A stretch of 64,000 nucleotides of DNA from CAYLPJ01 sp964385465 (GTDB lineage Bacteria; Planctomycetota; Phycisphaerae; SM23-33), in assembly GCA_964385465.1 (NCBI GenBank), contig CAYLPJ010000009.1, positions 62,001 through 126,000 of the forward strand, written 5' to 3'. Under the pieces are notes generated by a model. The model saw only the letters and a program-made list of their open reading frames with translations, ran no database searches and was not told the origin of the DNA. The position numbers were made by a program, and so were the translations under genes. Of the stretch, positions 8,510 to 16,592 are shown in pieces (position 1 is the stretch's first letter; the number at the start of each line of letters is the position of its first letter).

Positions 8510-11395
8510 CTACGGGCCGCGCAGCTCGTTCTCGGCCTCGATCCTGGCCAGCATGGCGGCGGCAGCGCGGGCTGCCTTGGTGCCCGGGTAAAGGGAGACG
8601 ACCCGGTTGAGGCGTTCGACGGCCTCGTCCCGTTTGCCGATCCTCAGAAGCAGCTTCGCCGAGCCGACCTGCTCGGCGGCAGCGTACTTGGGCTGACGGC
8701 TTGGGGGGTCGGCCGCCGGCTTCGGCTCGGGGGCGGTACGGGGTCCGGGCACATCCGCCGCAGCGGACCTCGGGCGCCGAGCGGGGGAAGGCTTCCGCCG
8801 GGAGAAGATAGACGGCGCCTCCGCCGCCGGCGGGCCGGGCAGGTGCGCACGGGCCCAGCAGCAGCCGCACTCGCAGCGTCCCGGTCGCCCGCACGTGCCG
8901 GCTACGTCGCGATGGGGCCGCTCGGCAATGGCCGCGCCCACCAGCTTCGCCATCTCCCGCCATCGCGGGTCGTGCCTGTCGGCCCAGGCGGGCTCGACCT
9001 GTCCCCATCCGCCGGCGGATGCTGCGAGCGGGGCAAGCAGCACGCGGCTCTCGTCGGGCTGGGCGACGTTGACGAGGTGATGGATCGGCCGGGCGGCCCA
9101 CGCCTCACCCAGCAGCCGGCGCACGCCCTCGCGGAGGGCCCTCTCGCCGGCACCGTCGATGCGGCGGTCCTCCACGCGGTTGTAGGAGTAGTCGCCGTAG
9201 AACTGCCCGTTGAGGTCCAGCCAGTCGACAATCCGCTGTAGGCTGTCGCGGTCGAGGCGCACGCGCGGCCGGCCCGCCCGGTCGGGGTGCCCGGCGAGCA
9301 GCATCTTCGCCAGCTTGCCGGCGTGGGCGAAATAGTCCTTCGGCCTGCTCGCCTCGGTCTCCCGGTTGCGGTGAGCCTGGGCGACCATCCCGCCCCGCCC
9401 GATGAGTGTCGCATACGATTGCGAGAACCCATGCGCCCGCTTGCCGCTGAGGTCCACCCCCCCGGCGGGCTTGCCCCCCAACCCGTGACAGCGGATGCAG
9501 TAGCGGTCCAGCACCGGCTGGACGGTCCGCATGTAGCTCAGCCCCCCGTCGTACTGCGGCCCGGCCGAGGGCTCGAGCTCCCGAAATGTCAGGGCACGGG
9601 CCGGAGGCACGGCACGCAGCGACGACTGATGCCGTGGCTCGTGACAACCGACGCAGCCGGCCGTCTCGCCCGGCATGACGTAGACCAGCGACCGCATGGT
9701 CATCACGGCCATGCCGTTGGCATCGAGGGCCTGGAACTGAATCGGCGTGCTGGCCGGCACCACGAACGCGCACGAACCGTCCGGCTCGACCGGCACCGTG
9801 CCGAGAACCTCCTTGAGGATCTCGTTGGCCACGGCCGACAGCCGCGGCTTCGCCCGGGTCGGCTGGGGATGGATTCGCGAGATGCGAAGCCGCTTGACCG
9901 AGCCCGGCTGGAGCTGTTCGGTGCTGTCGTACACGTTGCGGACGAAGAACCGCCCGGTCTTCAGCGACTCCTTGCCCCGAATGGTGTCGGGCAGGGCTGC
10001 CGGCTTCCGCCGGGGGCGCAGCGGGATCGGCGAGAAACAGCTCGTGTTGTCGTCGCGGTAGATCAGTTCGCGTCCGCCGAGAGTGTCAATCAGGTAGATG
10101 GCGTACTGGCCTCCGTCCGGATAGGCCACGAGGAACAGGTCCTCGCTGATCGGCCAGGGCGTGGCGGCGCGGCCTCGTCCCTGGCCGCGCCGGGGCAGGG
10201 CGGCACGCGGCGGGTCGGGCGCGAACCGCGTTCCCCGCGGCGCGCCGCGCTCGGGGAAGGCGATCTCCGGCGTCACCGCCAGCAAAGGCTCTCCGCCATC
10301 GTCGCCGGCGTAGGGATCGATCACGATGATCGACCCGGCCGTGTAGCCGTGATGGTCCGTCGCGGTCGCCACCACCTTGTGCGATCCGGGGATCGCCTGG
10401 GGCTCGCAGATCATGCACGGGCCGACCGAGTAGTTCCCGTAGAAGTGCCCCGTCTGCGTGCCGTCGGGGCGCGTCACCCAGAGGCTCTGGTAGTTCGTGT
10501 CATGGCGGTTGATGTAGTCCCACCGCGTGTAGATGATCCGCCCGTCGTGCAACACGGCCGGGTCCCACTCGTTTGCCTCGTTCAGCGACAGCCGCCGGAT
10601 GTTCGAGCCGTCGGCATCGCATCGGTACAGGCAGTAGCTGGGTACGTAGCGGCTGCCGTGGCATCGCCCGAACTGCATGCTCCGCGTCGAGACGAACGCC
10701 AGCCCGCCGTCGGGCAGGTAGGCGGGGTCCCAGTCCTCGATGCGCGTGGTGTGCCGGCCGGCCCAGCCCTCGTGGGGGTCCGACGCCGTGCCGGTGATCT
10801 GACGGATCGCGCCGGAGTCGACCTCGACCTCGTAGAGATAGAACGCCAGTTGTCTGCGGTCGCGGCTGGCCTCGGCGTCGCAAAAGGCGAACACAGCCCG
10901 ACGCCCGTCGAAGGACAAGTCCGGGTGCATCGTCGCGCCGCGGGGCAGTTTGTCCAACGTCAGGTTGCGAAGGCGCGGCGAGGACTTCCAGTTCGTCAAA
11001 ACCCCCAGGCCCTCTCCCGGCCGGACGTGCCGGCCATAGTACTGATCGCACATGTGCCCGGGCAGGTCGCGGGGCCGACGGTTGATCAGCAGCCGGTCAA
11101 ATGCCAGCGCCGGATGGGCGAGGATCGTCTCGCGGCGCAGCGTGCGGACCTCGCTGAGCAATTCCTCCTGCCCGTGCCGGCCCAGCAGTTCCCAGCCAAC
11201 CAGCTTGTCCTCGATGGTCGCCAGCCGCTCCGCCACGCCCGGGCGCCGCACGCCCGCGCGCTCGACCAGGGCCAACGTCCGCCGCGCCAAGCCGACATAC
11301 TCCCTCACATCATCGCGCGAAGCAGCCGGCGCCGCCGGCGTCCAAGCCAACAGCCACCCCGCCGCCGCGCCTGCAATGATCTTGCCATACCGCAT
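8510..11395 (-). CDS. Hydrazine-synthase-alpha-like secreted protein with two c-type haem motifs
   Basis: 961-residue exported protein. The start is an ATG with GGGAG upstream and a signal peptide (IIAGAAAGWLLAWTPAAPAA). The middle contains PD40/TolB-like propeller blades (HPDLSFDGRRAVFAFCDA, LPDGGLAFVSTRSMQF, QYAIYLIDTLGGRELI). Two haem-binding motifs follow, CVGCH near residue 581 and CIRCH near residue 633. This order is that of the hydrazine synthase alpha-subunit-like family, widespread in planctomycetes outside anammox bacteria. The C-terminus adds a cysteine knot-like stretch (CGRPGRCECGCC) and a TPR-like helix pair. No beta/gamma hydrazine synthase partners are next to it, so anammox is not implied. 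It is probably a periplasmic multihaem protein of unknown substrate. Confidence 0.8.
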   Translation of the reverse strand: MRYGKIIAGAAAGWLLAWTPAAPAASRDDVREYVGLARRTLALVERAGVRRPGVAERLATIEDKLVGWELLGRHGQEELLSEVRTLRRETILAHPALAFDRLLINRRPRDLPGHMCDQYYGRHVRPGEGLGVLTNWKSSPRLRNLTLDKLPRGATMHPDLSFDGRRAVFAFCDAEASRDRRQLAFYLYEVEVDSGAIRQITGTASDPHEGWAGRHTTRIEDWDPAYLPDGGLAFVSTRSMQFGRCHGSRYVPSYCLYRCDADGSNIRRLSLNEANEWDPAVLHDGRIIYTRWDYINRHDTNYQSLWVTRPDGTQTGHFYGNYSVGPCMICEPQAIPGSHKVVATATDHHGYTAGSIIVIDPYAGDDGGEPLLAVTPEIAFPERGAPRGTRFAPDPPRAALPRRGQGRGRAATPWPISEDLFLVAYPDGGQYAIYLIDTLGGRELIYRDDNTSCFSPIPLRPRRKPAALPDTIRGKESLKTGRFFVRNVYDSTEQLQPGSVKRLRISRIHPQPTRAKPRLSAVANEILKEVLGTVPVEPDGSCAFVVPASTPIQFQALDANGMAVMTMRSLVYVMPGETAGCVGCHEPRHQSSLRAVPPARALTFRELEPSAGPQYDGGLSYMRTVQPVLDRYCIRCHGLGGKPAGGVDLSGKRAHGFSQSYATLIGRGGMVAQAHRNRETEASRPKDYFAHAGKLAKMLLAGHPDRAGRPRVRLDRDSLQRIVDWLDLNGQFYGDYSYNRVEDRRIDGAGERALREGVRRLLGEAWAARPIHHLVNVAQPDESRVLLAPLAASAGGWGQVEPAWADRHDPRWREMAKLVGAAIAERPHRDVAGTCGRPGRCECGCCWARAHLPGPPAAEAPSIFSRRKPSPARRPRSAAADVPGPRTAPEPKPAADPPSRQPKYAAAEQVGSAKLLLRIGKRDEAVERLNRVVSLYPGTKAARAAAAMLARIEAENELRGP

Positions 11396-11851
11396 AACCC
11401 ACTCCCAAGCCGGACACTCCGCGTCCATCTATCTCAATGCGCGCCACACAGATGCGTCTCGGCGATCCCGCCGGGGCGGCATCGCCCCCGCAGCCGCCTT
11501 GCCGACGCCCGCCCGAGGCCCGGGAGCGGGTCGACCGCGCGTTCCTCAAACGCTTCCGGGGGGGGCGTCCCGTCGCTGCGCTCCGGTCCGCGGTGGCTTC
11601 GACTCCCACCCCGACGAGGGCGACTCGTCTGCCGCCCGACGCCGGCATCGATCGACGCGGTATCACGTCAGGAAGCAACGGTGGGGGTGGGATTCGCTTC
11701 GCGGCGCCTCGTTGGCACGAGGCGTCGAGCCCACGGGGCGTCCCGTCGCTGCGCTCCGGTCCGCGGTGGGTTCGACTCCCACCCCGACGAGGGCGACTCG
11801 TCTGCCGCCCGACGCCGGCATCGATCAACGCGGTATCACGTCAGGAAGCAA
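11396..11851. other. Gene-free stretch with tandem tRNA-derived repeats
   Basis: Between the haem-protein gene and tRNA-Ser I see no credible protein gene. The open frames here translate the repeats and tRNA remnants and are typical spurious tRNA-overlap frames. The stretch holds the first 134-bp repeat copy, most of the second, and a 39-bp spacer containing a 7-bp hairpin (CGCCTCG, loop, CGAGGCG) that may act as the tRNA terminator. Confidence 0.6.
11563..11696. repeat. 134-bp direct repeat, copy 1 (tRNA-derived)
   Basis: Nearly identical to the unit starting 173 bp to the right; I count two mismatches. Its right end reproduces the last 18 nt of the tRNA-Ser gene. Its middle holds a T-arm-like hairpin in the opposite orientation, with one broken stem pair in this copy. 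Confidence 0.85.
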
Positions 11852-11869
11852 CGGTGGGGGTGGGATTCG
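11736..11869. repeat. 134-bp direct repeat, copy 2 (overlaps tRNA-Ser 3' end)
   Basis: This copy runs into the functional tRNA-Ser gene, whose last 18 nt form its right end. It contains a perfect T-arm-like hairpin of the other strand (GTGGG-TTCGACT-CCCAC, 11766-11782). The unit therefore consists largely of tRNA pieces in both orientations. Confidence 0.85.
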
Positions 11870-11938
11870 AACCCACGGTACGCTTTCGCGCACAGCGGTT
11901 TTCAAGACCGCCTCCTTGAGCCACTCGGACACCCCACC
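11852..11938 (-). tRNA. tRNA-Ser (anticodon UGA)
   Basis: An 87-nt class II tRNA reading leftwards. The acceptor strands GGTGGGG and CCCCACC pair and are followed by discriminator G. The anticodon loop CTTGAAAA carries UGA. A long variable arm (TGTGCGCGAAAGCGTAC) and a T-arm GTGGG-TTCGAAT-CCCAC complete the serine-type cloverleaf. CCA is not encoded. Its 3' end is duplicated in the adjoining repeats. Confidence 0.95.
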
Positions 11939-12015
11939 GGGGGGATGCTCGTCCTGATTCTCCGCACGGGCCGGCGAAAAGGCAAGGGGCGGACGCAGGG
12001 CGCGGCGGCGGGAAG

Positions 12016-12870
12016 TCAGGTCTGCGTGTAGGCGATCAACTTGTAGGCCAGGCGGGCGGCGAGGTATTCGGTGATGTGGTTCGGAGGAATGGGGCGGACC
12101 TCCACGACGTCGGCCGAGACGATGCGTCGGGCGGCGGCCACCCGGCGGAGCAGCGCGGTCACCTGCGCCCAGGTCAGGCCGTCCGGCTCCGGCGTGCCCG
12201 TTCCGGGGGCGATCGACGGGTCGAGACCATCGATGTCGATCGTCACGTATACCGCCTCCCCCAGCCGCGCCAGCACGAGGTCGATCCAGGCCGGGTCCTC
12301 GCGGATGGTCCGGGGGGTGATGAACGCGGCCACCTGCTCGGGACACTCCTCGGCCTCGGCGCGAGAGTAGCTGCGGATGCCGACCTGGCAAAGCCGTGCC
12401 CCGGCTTCCAGCACCCGCCGCATGACGGCCGCGTGCGAATGCGGCGTGCCGCCGTAGCTGGCGCGGAGGTCGGCGTGGGCGTCGATCTGGAGAACCGTCA
12501 GGTCCCGATGGCGGGCGAGTTGGAGTTCCGCCAGCGGCGCGGTGATGCTGTGCTCCCCGCCGAGGGCGAGGACGAACCGGCCGTCCTCGACGTACGGCCC
12601 GGCGGCGTCGGCGATGCGCTGCATCTGTTCGACGGGCGTCCTGGCCGGCAAGACGGCGGGGAGTGTGGCAATGCCGCATTCCACGCACTCCCGGCCGAGT
12701 TCGTCGTCGAACAGCTCGACCTGGGCCGACGCGGAGAGAATGGCCTCGGGCCCCCTGGCGGTGCCGCTCGCGTAGCTGACGGTCGCCTCGTAGGGCACGG
12801 GCAGGAGGACCACGCCGGCGGTGCCCGGGTCGCTCAACGAGGGCTTGAGGTCCAGGAAGTTCCCGGTCAC
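12016..12870 (-). CDS. speB: Agmatinase (ureohydrolase family)
   Basis: Cytosolic, manganese-dependent hydrolysis of agmatine to putrescine and urea. At 284 residues it has normal family length and all metal-binding motifs: GGEHSI near residue 104, DAHADLR near 129, and DIDGLDP near 213. The start overlaps the stop of the deoxyhypusine-synthase-like gene by 4 nt, and together with the pyruvoyl arginine decarboxylase at the head of the operon it gives a complete arginine to agmatine to putrescine route. That context favours agmatine over guanidinobutyrate or arginine as substrate. It is the last gene of the operon and is followed by the tRNA-Ser gene about 75 bp downstream. Confidence 0.93.
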   Translation of the reverse strand: MTGNFLDLKPSLSDPGTAGVVLLPVPYEATVSYASGTARGPEAILSASAQVELFDDELGRECVECGIATLPAVLPARTPVEQMQRIADAAGPYVEDGRFVLALGGEHSITAPLAELQLARHRDLTVLQIDAHADLRASYGGTPHSHAAVMRRVLEAGARLCQVGIRSYSRAEAEECPEQVAAFITPRTIREDPAWIDLVLARLGEAVYVTIDIDGLDPSIAPGTGTPEPDGLTWAQVTALLRRVAAARRIVSADVVEVRPIPPNHITEYLAARLAYKLIAYTQT

Positions 12871-14024
12871 CGCTTCGCCCGCCGCCCGCCGCCGCGCCGC
12901 TTGCCCTTTGCCGGCCGCTCTTTCAGCGAGACGAGCGTCTCACCGTCCCACTCGAACGCGAGCCGGGGGCGCGACCCGGCCGGGTGACGGTCGAACGCAT
13001 ACGCCGCCAGCAGCGGCAGGGAGACGCTGGGCTCGACCCACGCCATGGCGAAGCGTGCCTCATGGGCGATCTTCCCCCAGGACTGGGCCTCGCCGAGCGT
13101 CGAGCCGGAGAGCCCGCCGTCCTGGGTGACGGCGGTGGTCACCTGGAGGGCGTAGTCGTGCCCTCGCTCCTGCCCGAAGATGTAGGCCATGACGATGGAG
13201 TCGTTGATGTAGTTCTTGGGCACGCCGCCGGCGATGTAGATGGCGGCGGTCTTCTCGCTGGCGACGGTGATCTGGGTCAACTCGTAGTTGTCGCGGATGG
13301 AGTCGATGGCGATGCCCTCTCGCCCGTCCTGGCGGCAGCGGTGGCGGTGGTCGGTCAGGCCGATACCGATCGACGAATCGTTCAGCGCAGGGCTGAAGAC
13401 GGGCACGCCGAGGAGGTGGCACTGGCGGACGACGGACTGCGGGTCGTCGAGCCTCGAGCCGAGGTGGTCCAGGTACGAACGGCTGGAGTGGATGCCGGGG
13501 GGCATCTCGTCGGCCACCCGTCCGCACCAGGCGTCGGTCTCCCAGAAGCGTTCCTCGTCGACGTAGGTATCGTAGATGCGGTCGATGCGCAGCTCGTTGA
13601 GCCGGACGTCGTCGGCAACAGGCGTGCCCCGGTAGTGCCCGAAGCCGCGGGCCTGGTAGATGTCCTGGTAGAGGATGGCGCCGGTGGAGACGACGACGTC
13701 GACATACCCGCCGACGATCAGGTCGCGGATGACGCGGCGCAGCCCCGCGGCGATCAGCGGCCCGGCCAGGCCGAGCATGACGGTCGGCCGCCCGGGATCG
13801 CTGAGCATGCCCTCCAGCACCCGGGCACACGTGCCGAGGTTGCGTGCCTGGATGGACATGCCGGCCATGGCCTCGACGAGGTCGGCGGCCTTCATCTTCG
13901 GGCGGACGCGGACCTGCTCGACGGGCTCGGCGAGGAGGCGCTTCTTCTCGCGCCGGTCCGCGGCGGGCAGGCCGGCGTGCACGGCGTCGAGGCCGGCGGC
14001 GGACGGTGTCTTGCGCTTGGCCAT
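12867..14024 (-). CDS. Deoxyhypusine-synthase-like protein, probable homospermidine synthase
   Basis: 385-residue NAD-dependent aminobutyl-transfer enzyme family. Eukaryotic and archaeal members modify eIF5A; many bacterial members instead make sym-homospermidine from putrescine. The start is supported by GAGGAG six nt upstream of the ATG. Visible family motifs include MLGLAGPLIAAGLRR, GGYVDVVVSTGA, IYIAGGVPKNYI and LSGSTLGEAQSWGKI, the last holding the predicted catalytic lysine near residue 318. No eIF5A-like substrate exists in the window, and the gene lies between arginine decarboxylase and agmatinase, the putrescine-making steps. I therefore infer a polyamine product rather than protein modification. 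The Lys/Arg-rich C-terminus is unexplained. Confidence 0.85.
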   Translation of the reverse strand: MAKRKTPSAAGLDAVHAGLPAADRREKKRLLAEPVEQVRVRPKMKAADLVEAMAGMSIQARNLGTCARVLEGMLSDPGRPTVMLGLAGPLIAAGLRRVIRDLIVGGYVDVVVSTGAILYQDIYQARGFGHYRGTPVADDVRLNELRIDRIYDTYVDEERFWETDAWCGRVADEMPPGIHSSRSYLDHLGSRLDDPQSVVRQCHLLGVPVFSPALNDSSIGIGLTDHRHRCRQDGREGIAIDSIRDNYELTQITVASEKTAAIYIAGGVPKNYINDSIVMAYIFGQERGHDYALQVTTAVTQDGGLSGSTLGEAQSWGKIAHEARFAMAWVEPSVSLPLLAAYAFDRHPAGSRPRLAFEWDGETLVSLKERPAKGKRRGGGRRAKR

Positions 14025-14045
14025 GGTGTACTCCTCGGGCGCGGT

Positions 14046-14600
14046 CTACGGGATGAACACGGCGGCGGAGACGACGGTGGTCCACAGGCCGCCCTTGTCG
14101 CCCTCGGCCGTCTGCACGCTGGCGCGGGTGCGGACGATCTTGCCGGACATGCGGTAGATTTCCTTCCGCTCGTCGTAGGCCTCCTCGGGATCAAAGTCGA
14201 TCCCCAGCGTGGTCGCCAGCATGGTCGCGGCCATGTCCTCCACGAGGTCCCCCAACTTGCTTTCGGTCATGCCGTAGCCGTGATGCTCGCTGATGTAGCC
14301 GTACTGGTGCCCTTCGGCGGGCTGGGCCAGGCCGATGCCCGCGCCGACCAGCCGGGACGGCTCGTCGGTGCTCGCGTCGGCGAGAACCACGAAGGTGATC
14401 TGCCCGGGCTGGAGCTGGTCGAGCCCGCGCTTGCGGGGGATGACCTTGCAGTTGGGCGGCAGGATGCTGGAGACGCGCACGAGGTTGCACTTCTCGATGC
14501 CGGCCCTGCGGAGCGCCAACTCGAAGCTCTGGAGGCGTTTGCGATGCTTGCCGACGCCCTTGGTGAAGAAGACCCTGGTCGGGACGAATGGGGAACTCAT
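14046..14600 (-). CDS. pdaD: Pyruvoyl-dependent arginine decarboxylase
   Basis: Decarboxylates arginine to agmatine using a pyruvoyl group made by self-cleavage. The 184-residue protein starts at an ATG with AGGAAA upstream; longer frames to the right lack coding character. The serinolysis site is visible as VRVSSILPP, with cleavage expected between Ser44 and Ser45 so that Ser45 becomes pyruvoyl. Other family motifs are VFFTKGVGKH, AGIGLAQP and HHGYGMTE. It heads the polyamine operon, 21 bp before the deoxyhypusine-synthase-like gene, and a promoter lies about 100 bp upstream. The pyruvoyl type is found in archaea, chlamydiae and planctomycetes, which supports the suggested taxon. Confidence 0.92.
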   Translation of the reverse strand: MSSPFVPTRVFFTKGVGKHRKRLQSFELALRRAGIEKCNLVRVSSILPPNCKVIPRKRGLDQLQPGQITFVVLADASTDEPSRLVGAGIGLAQPAEGHQYGYISEHHGYGMTESKLGDLVEDMAATMLATTLGIDFDPEEAYDERKEIYRMSGKIVRTRASVQTAEGDKGGLWTTVVSAAVFIP

Positions 14601-14698
14601 CGCAGTTTCCTGATGTCGGCGACACGGACGCCTGCCGGGGCACACACTGCTCCCGCAGGCGCGACGTATCGGCCCCGCGAACGGGACAGTCGGTGGGA

Positions 14699-14727
14699 AT
14701 CCTATACACGGCGGCGCACGGCGGCAA
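14699..14727 (-). promoter_or_regulatory. Sigma70-like promoter of the polyamine operon
   Basis: On the minus strand TTGCCG and TAGGAT are separated by 17 nt. The predicted start leaves a leader of about 90 nt before the decarboxylase ATG. The leader contains a 6-bp stem (CGCCTG/CAGGCG) just upstream of the ribosome-binding site that might modulate translation. The assignment rests on pattern only. Confidence 0.45.
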
Positions 14728-14782
14728 GGGCCTGAAAGGCGTTCTGCGATCCGTTCCCTGGCGGGGGGGCGCACCATGAAAA

Positions 14783-14816
14783 GCCCGGCCCGGGCGTCGA
14801 AACACCCGGGCCGGGC
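14783..14816 (-). terminator. GC-rich terminator hairpin after the PPC-repeat gene
   Basis: A perfect 12-bp stem (GCCCGGCCCGGG / CCCGGGCCGGGC) with a 10-nt loop lies 38 bp past the stop of the leftward gene. There is no clear T-run, as is usual in very GC-rich genomes. It also insulates the polyamine promoter from readthrough. Confidence 0.7.
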
Positions 14817-14854
14817 CGGCAAAGGAAGGCATGGAAGCCTTCGGGATCCGTAGG

Positions 14855-16435
14855 TCAGTCGTCCTTGCGATGGCGGTGGCCGGGCCGCGGGACGGGCGGG
14901 CGCCGGCCGGCGACACGTCGCAAGCTCACGTCATACGTGCCGTCATCGTCGTTGTCTTCGGCCTCGACGCGGACCTTGAAGTAATGATTCGCGGGCACGG
15001 TATCCACGTCCATTCGGTAGCTGCCGTCGACGTCGAAGGTGCGGATGACGTTCTCGCGGTCACGCCCGTGCACTCCGGCGTAGACACGGACCTCCAGGTC
15101 CACCTCGACGTCCTTGAACTCCAGGCGGTACGTGCCCGGGGTCGGCGTGTAGAAGATCAACCAGTCGACGTCGTCCTCCTCCATGCGGTGTGTCTGGGTG
15201 GTGTCGACCTCCAGACGTGTCGCTTGCCTTTCGGTGTTGTTCGGCTCGAAGGTCCGCCGGCCGGGGCGGGGGCGGGGCCGGGGACGCGGTGCGGGCGTGC
15301 CTTGACGGACGACGAGGATTCGCCCCGTCTCGTCGGCGACCTGGGGATTGTGTGCGTCCACGGCGCGAAGCTGGACGACGGACCGGGTCCGTCGCCGCAT
15401 CTGCGGCACGGTCCAGGTCAGCGAGCCGGAGCCCCCGGCCGTGGCGACGCGATCGGCCAGGGCCTTCCATGTATCGCCACCGTCGATGGAGTAAAGGACC
15501 CGGACAGCCCGCACAAACGGCGAGGCCGTCCACCGGACGGCATACGACCTGCCTGCCACCAGTGTCGAGCCGGCCGTCGGCGTCTGGATGCGGATCCATC
15601 GGCCGCGGGGGCCGTGCGGCGGGCGCTGCGCTCCGCCGGCGGCGACCTGGAGCGTCAGGCCGCGATACGGGCGATAGCCGTAAACGAGCGCATACCACGT
15701 TCCCGCCCTCGGTGAGACCACGGCGATGCGCTCGCGGGAATCGGAGCTCTGCGAGGCGTACTGGTACTCCTTGGGCTCGGGGACCGAGGCGCGGGAGAGG
15801 TACAGGTCCGCGTCGCCGGCGCCGCCGGAAGTGGTGAGGACCAGGTGGCGGAGCCCGGCGGGAACGTCGATGCGAAACCAGTGCCGCGACCCGCTGCGCC
15901 CGGCGAGGTCCCGAACGGATTCTCCCGGTGCCAGATGCCTGATGCCGCCGGGGCCGTCGTGCCCGGGCCTGCCGCCGGCGCCCCCGGGAGCGTACCGCAC
16001 GGACAGCGTCACGCCCCGATAGTCACCGAAGGCATGGGTCATCACGAACCACCATCCCGCCTGCGGGGAACGGACGAGGATCCTCTCGTCGGTGTCGGAC
16101 CCCGCGCTGCGAGCAACGTAGCCGTCCTTGGTGGGCGGCTGGCCGTGCTGGACGTAGAGGTCCACATCCCCCCTGCCGCCGGAGGTGCTCACCGCCAACT
16201 CGGCCTGCCCCGCGGGCAGATAGATCCGGTGCAGTGTCCGCGTGCCCCCCCGCCCGGTCAGCCCTGTGACGCTCTGTCCGTTTCGCAGGACGCCCGCCGC
16301 CGTCGGATGGCGGTCCTCGCGGAGCCCGTCGATCAGCGCATCCAACACGCCGCCGTCGGCCAGGGCCGGGGCGGCCGCGAGTGCCATCGCCCCCGCCCAT
16401 GCAAATGCCTTCCGCTTCCAGCCTGCCGCATCCAT
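14855..16435 (-). CDS. Secreted protein with pre-peptidase C-terminal (PPC) repeats
   Basis: 526-residue exported protein. The ATG follows AGGAG at 7 nt and opens a signal peptide (FAWAGAMALAAAPALA). Two PPC domains with the typical DVDLYV/DADLYL core lie at about residues 50-150 and 165-270 (TSGGRGDVDLYVQHG, TSGGAGDADLYLSRA). An Ig-like domain follows at about 285-380 (GSTLVAGRSYAVRWTASPF). A proline/arginine linker leads to a third, more diverged PPC-like domain near the end (YRLEFKDVEVDLEVRVY). PPC domains usually sit behind a secreted protease, but no protease is present here. This is a free-standing adhesion or carbohydrate-binding protein of unknown target, transcribed alone and followed by a terminator. 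Confidence 0.75.
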   Translation of the reverse strand: MDAAGWKRKAFAWAGAMALAAAPALADGGVLDALIDGLREDRHPTAAGVLRNGQSVTGLTGRGGTRTLHRIYLPAGQAELAVSTSGGRGDVDLYVQHGQPPTKDGYVARSAGSDTDERILVRSPQAGWWFVMTHAFGDYRGVTLSVRYAPGGAGGRPGHDGPGGIRHLAPGESVRDLAGRSGSRHWFRIDVPAGLRHLVLTTSGGAGDADLYLSRASVPEPKEYQYASQSSDSRERIAVVSPRAGTWYALVYGYRPYRGLTLQVAAGGAQRPPHGPRGRWIRIQTPTAGSTLVAGRSYAVRWTASPFVRAVRVLYSIDGGDTWKALADRVATAGGSGSLTWTVPQMRRRTRSVVQLRAVDAHNPQVADETGRILVVRQGTPAPRPRPRPRPGRRTFEPNNTERQATRLEVDTTQTHRMEEDDVDWLIFYTPTPGTYRLEFKDVEVDLEVRVYAGVHGRDRENVIRTFDVDGSYRMDVDTVPANHYFKVRVEAEDNDDDGTYDVSLRRVAGRRPPVPRPGHRHRKDD

Positions 16436-16539
16436 GGCTTGCTCCTTTCGATCGGCGTGTGCTTCCGCCTGTGTACCATGCTAGTCGGCAAGGTGGACAC
16501 GCCGGGGCCAGCGAGGTTGGCGGATTCCGGGCGCGCGAA

Positions 16540-16567
16540 CGCCCCGGCCGGGGAGGCGGCCGGGGCG
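16540..16567 (-). terminator. Terminator hairpin at the end of the phage-like cassette
   Basis: A 10-bp stem (CGCCCCGGCC / GGCCGGGGCG) with an 8-nt loop lies 25 bp past the last cassette gene. It marks the likely transcriptional end of the leftward run that begins near 37.5 kb. Confidence 0.65.
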
Positions 16568-16592
16568 TGAAGCGGAACGAGTGTGGTGGGAC

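Noticed and set aside
8510..11395. Evidence for anammox metabolism
   Set aside because: Only an alpha-like protein is present; the beta/gamma subunits and octahaem oxidoreductases are missing, and such homologues are widespread.
11679..11869. tRNA-Ser as attachment site of the phage cassette
   Set aside because: The tRNA 3' end points left, away from the cassette, which starts 4.6 kb to the right with unrelated genes between. No matching tRNA fragment is seen at the right border near 37.5 kb.
11437..12031. Plus-strand open frames over the tRNA-Ser and repeats
   Set aside because: They translate the tRNA complement and its duplicated pieces; such frames are well-known annotation artefacts.
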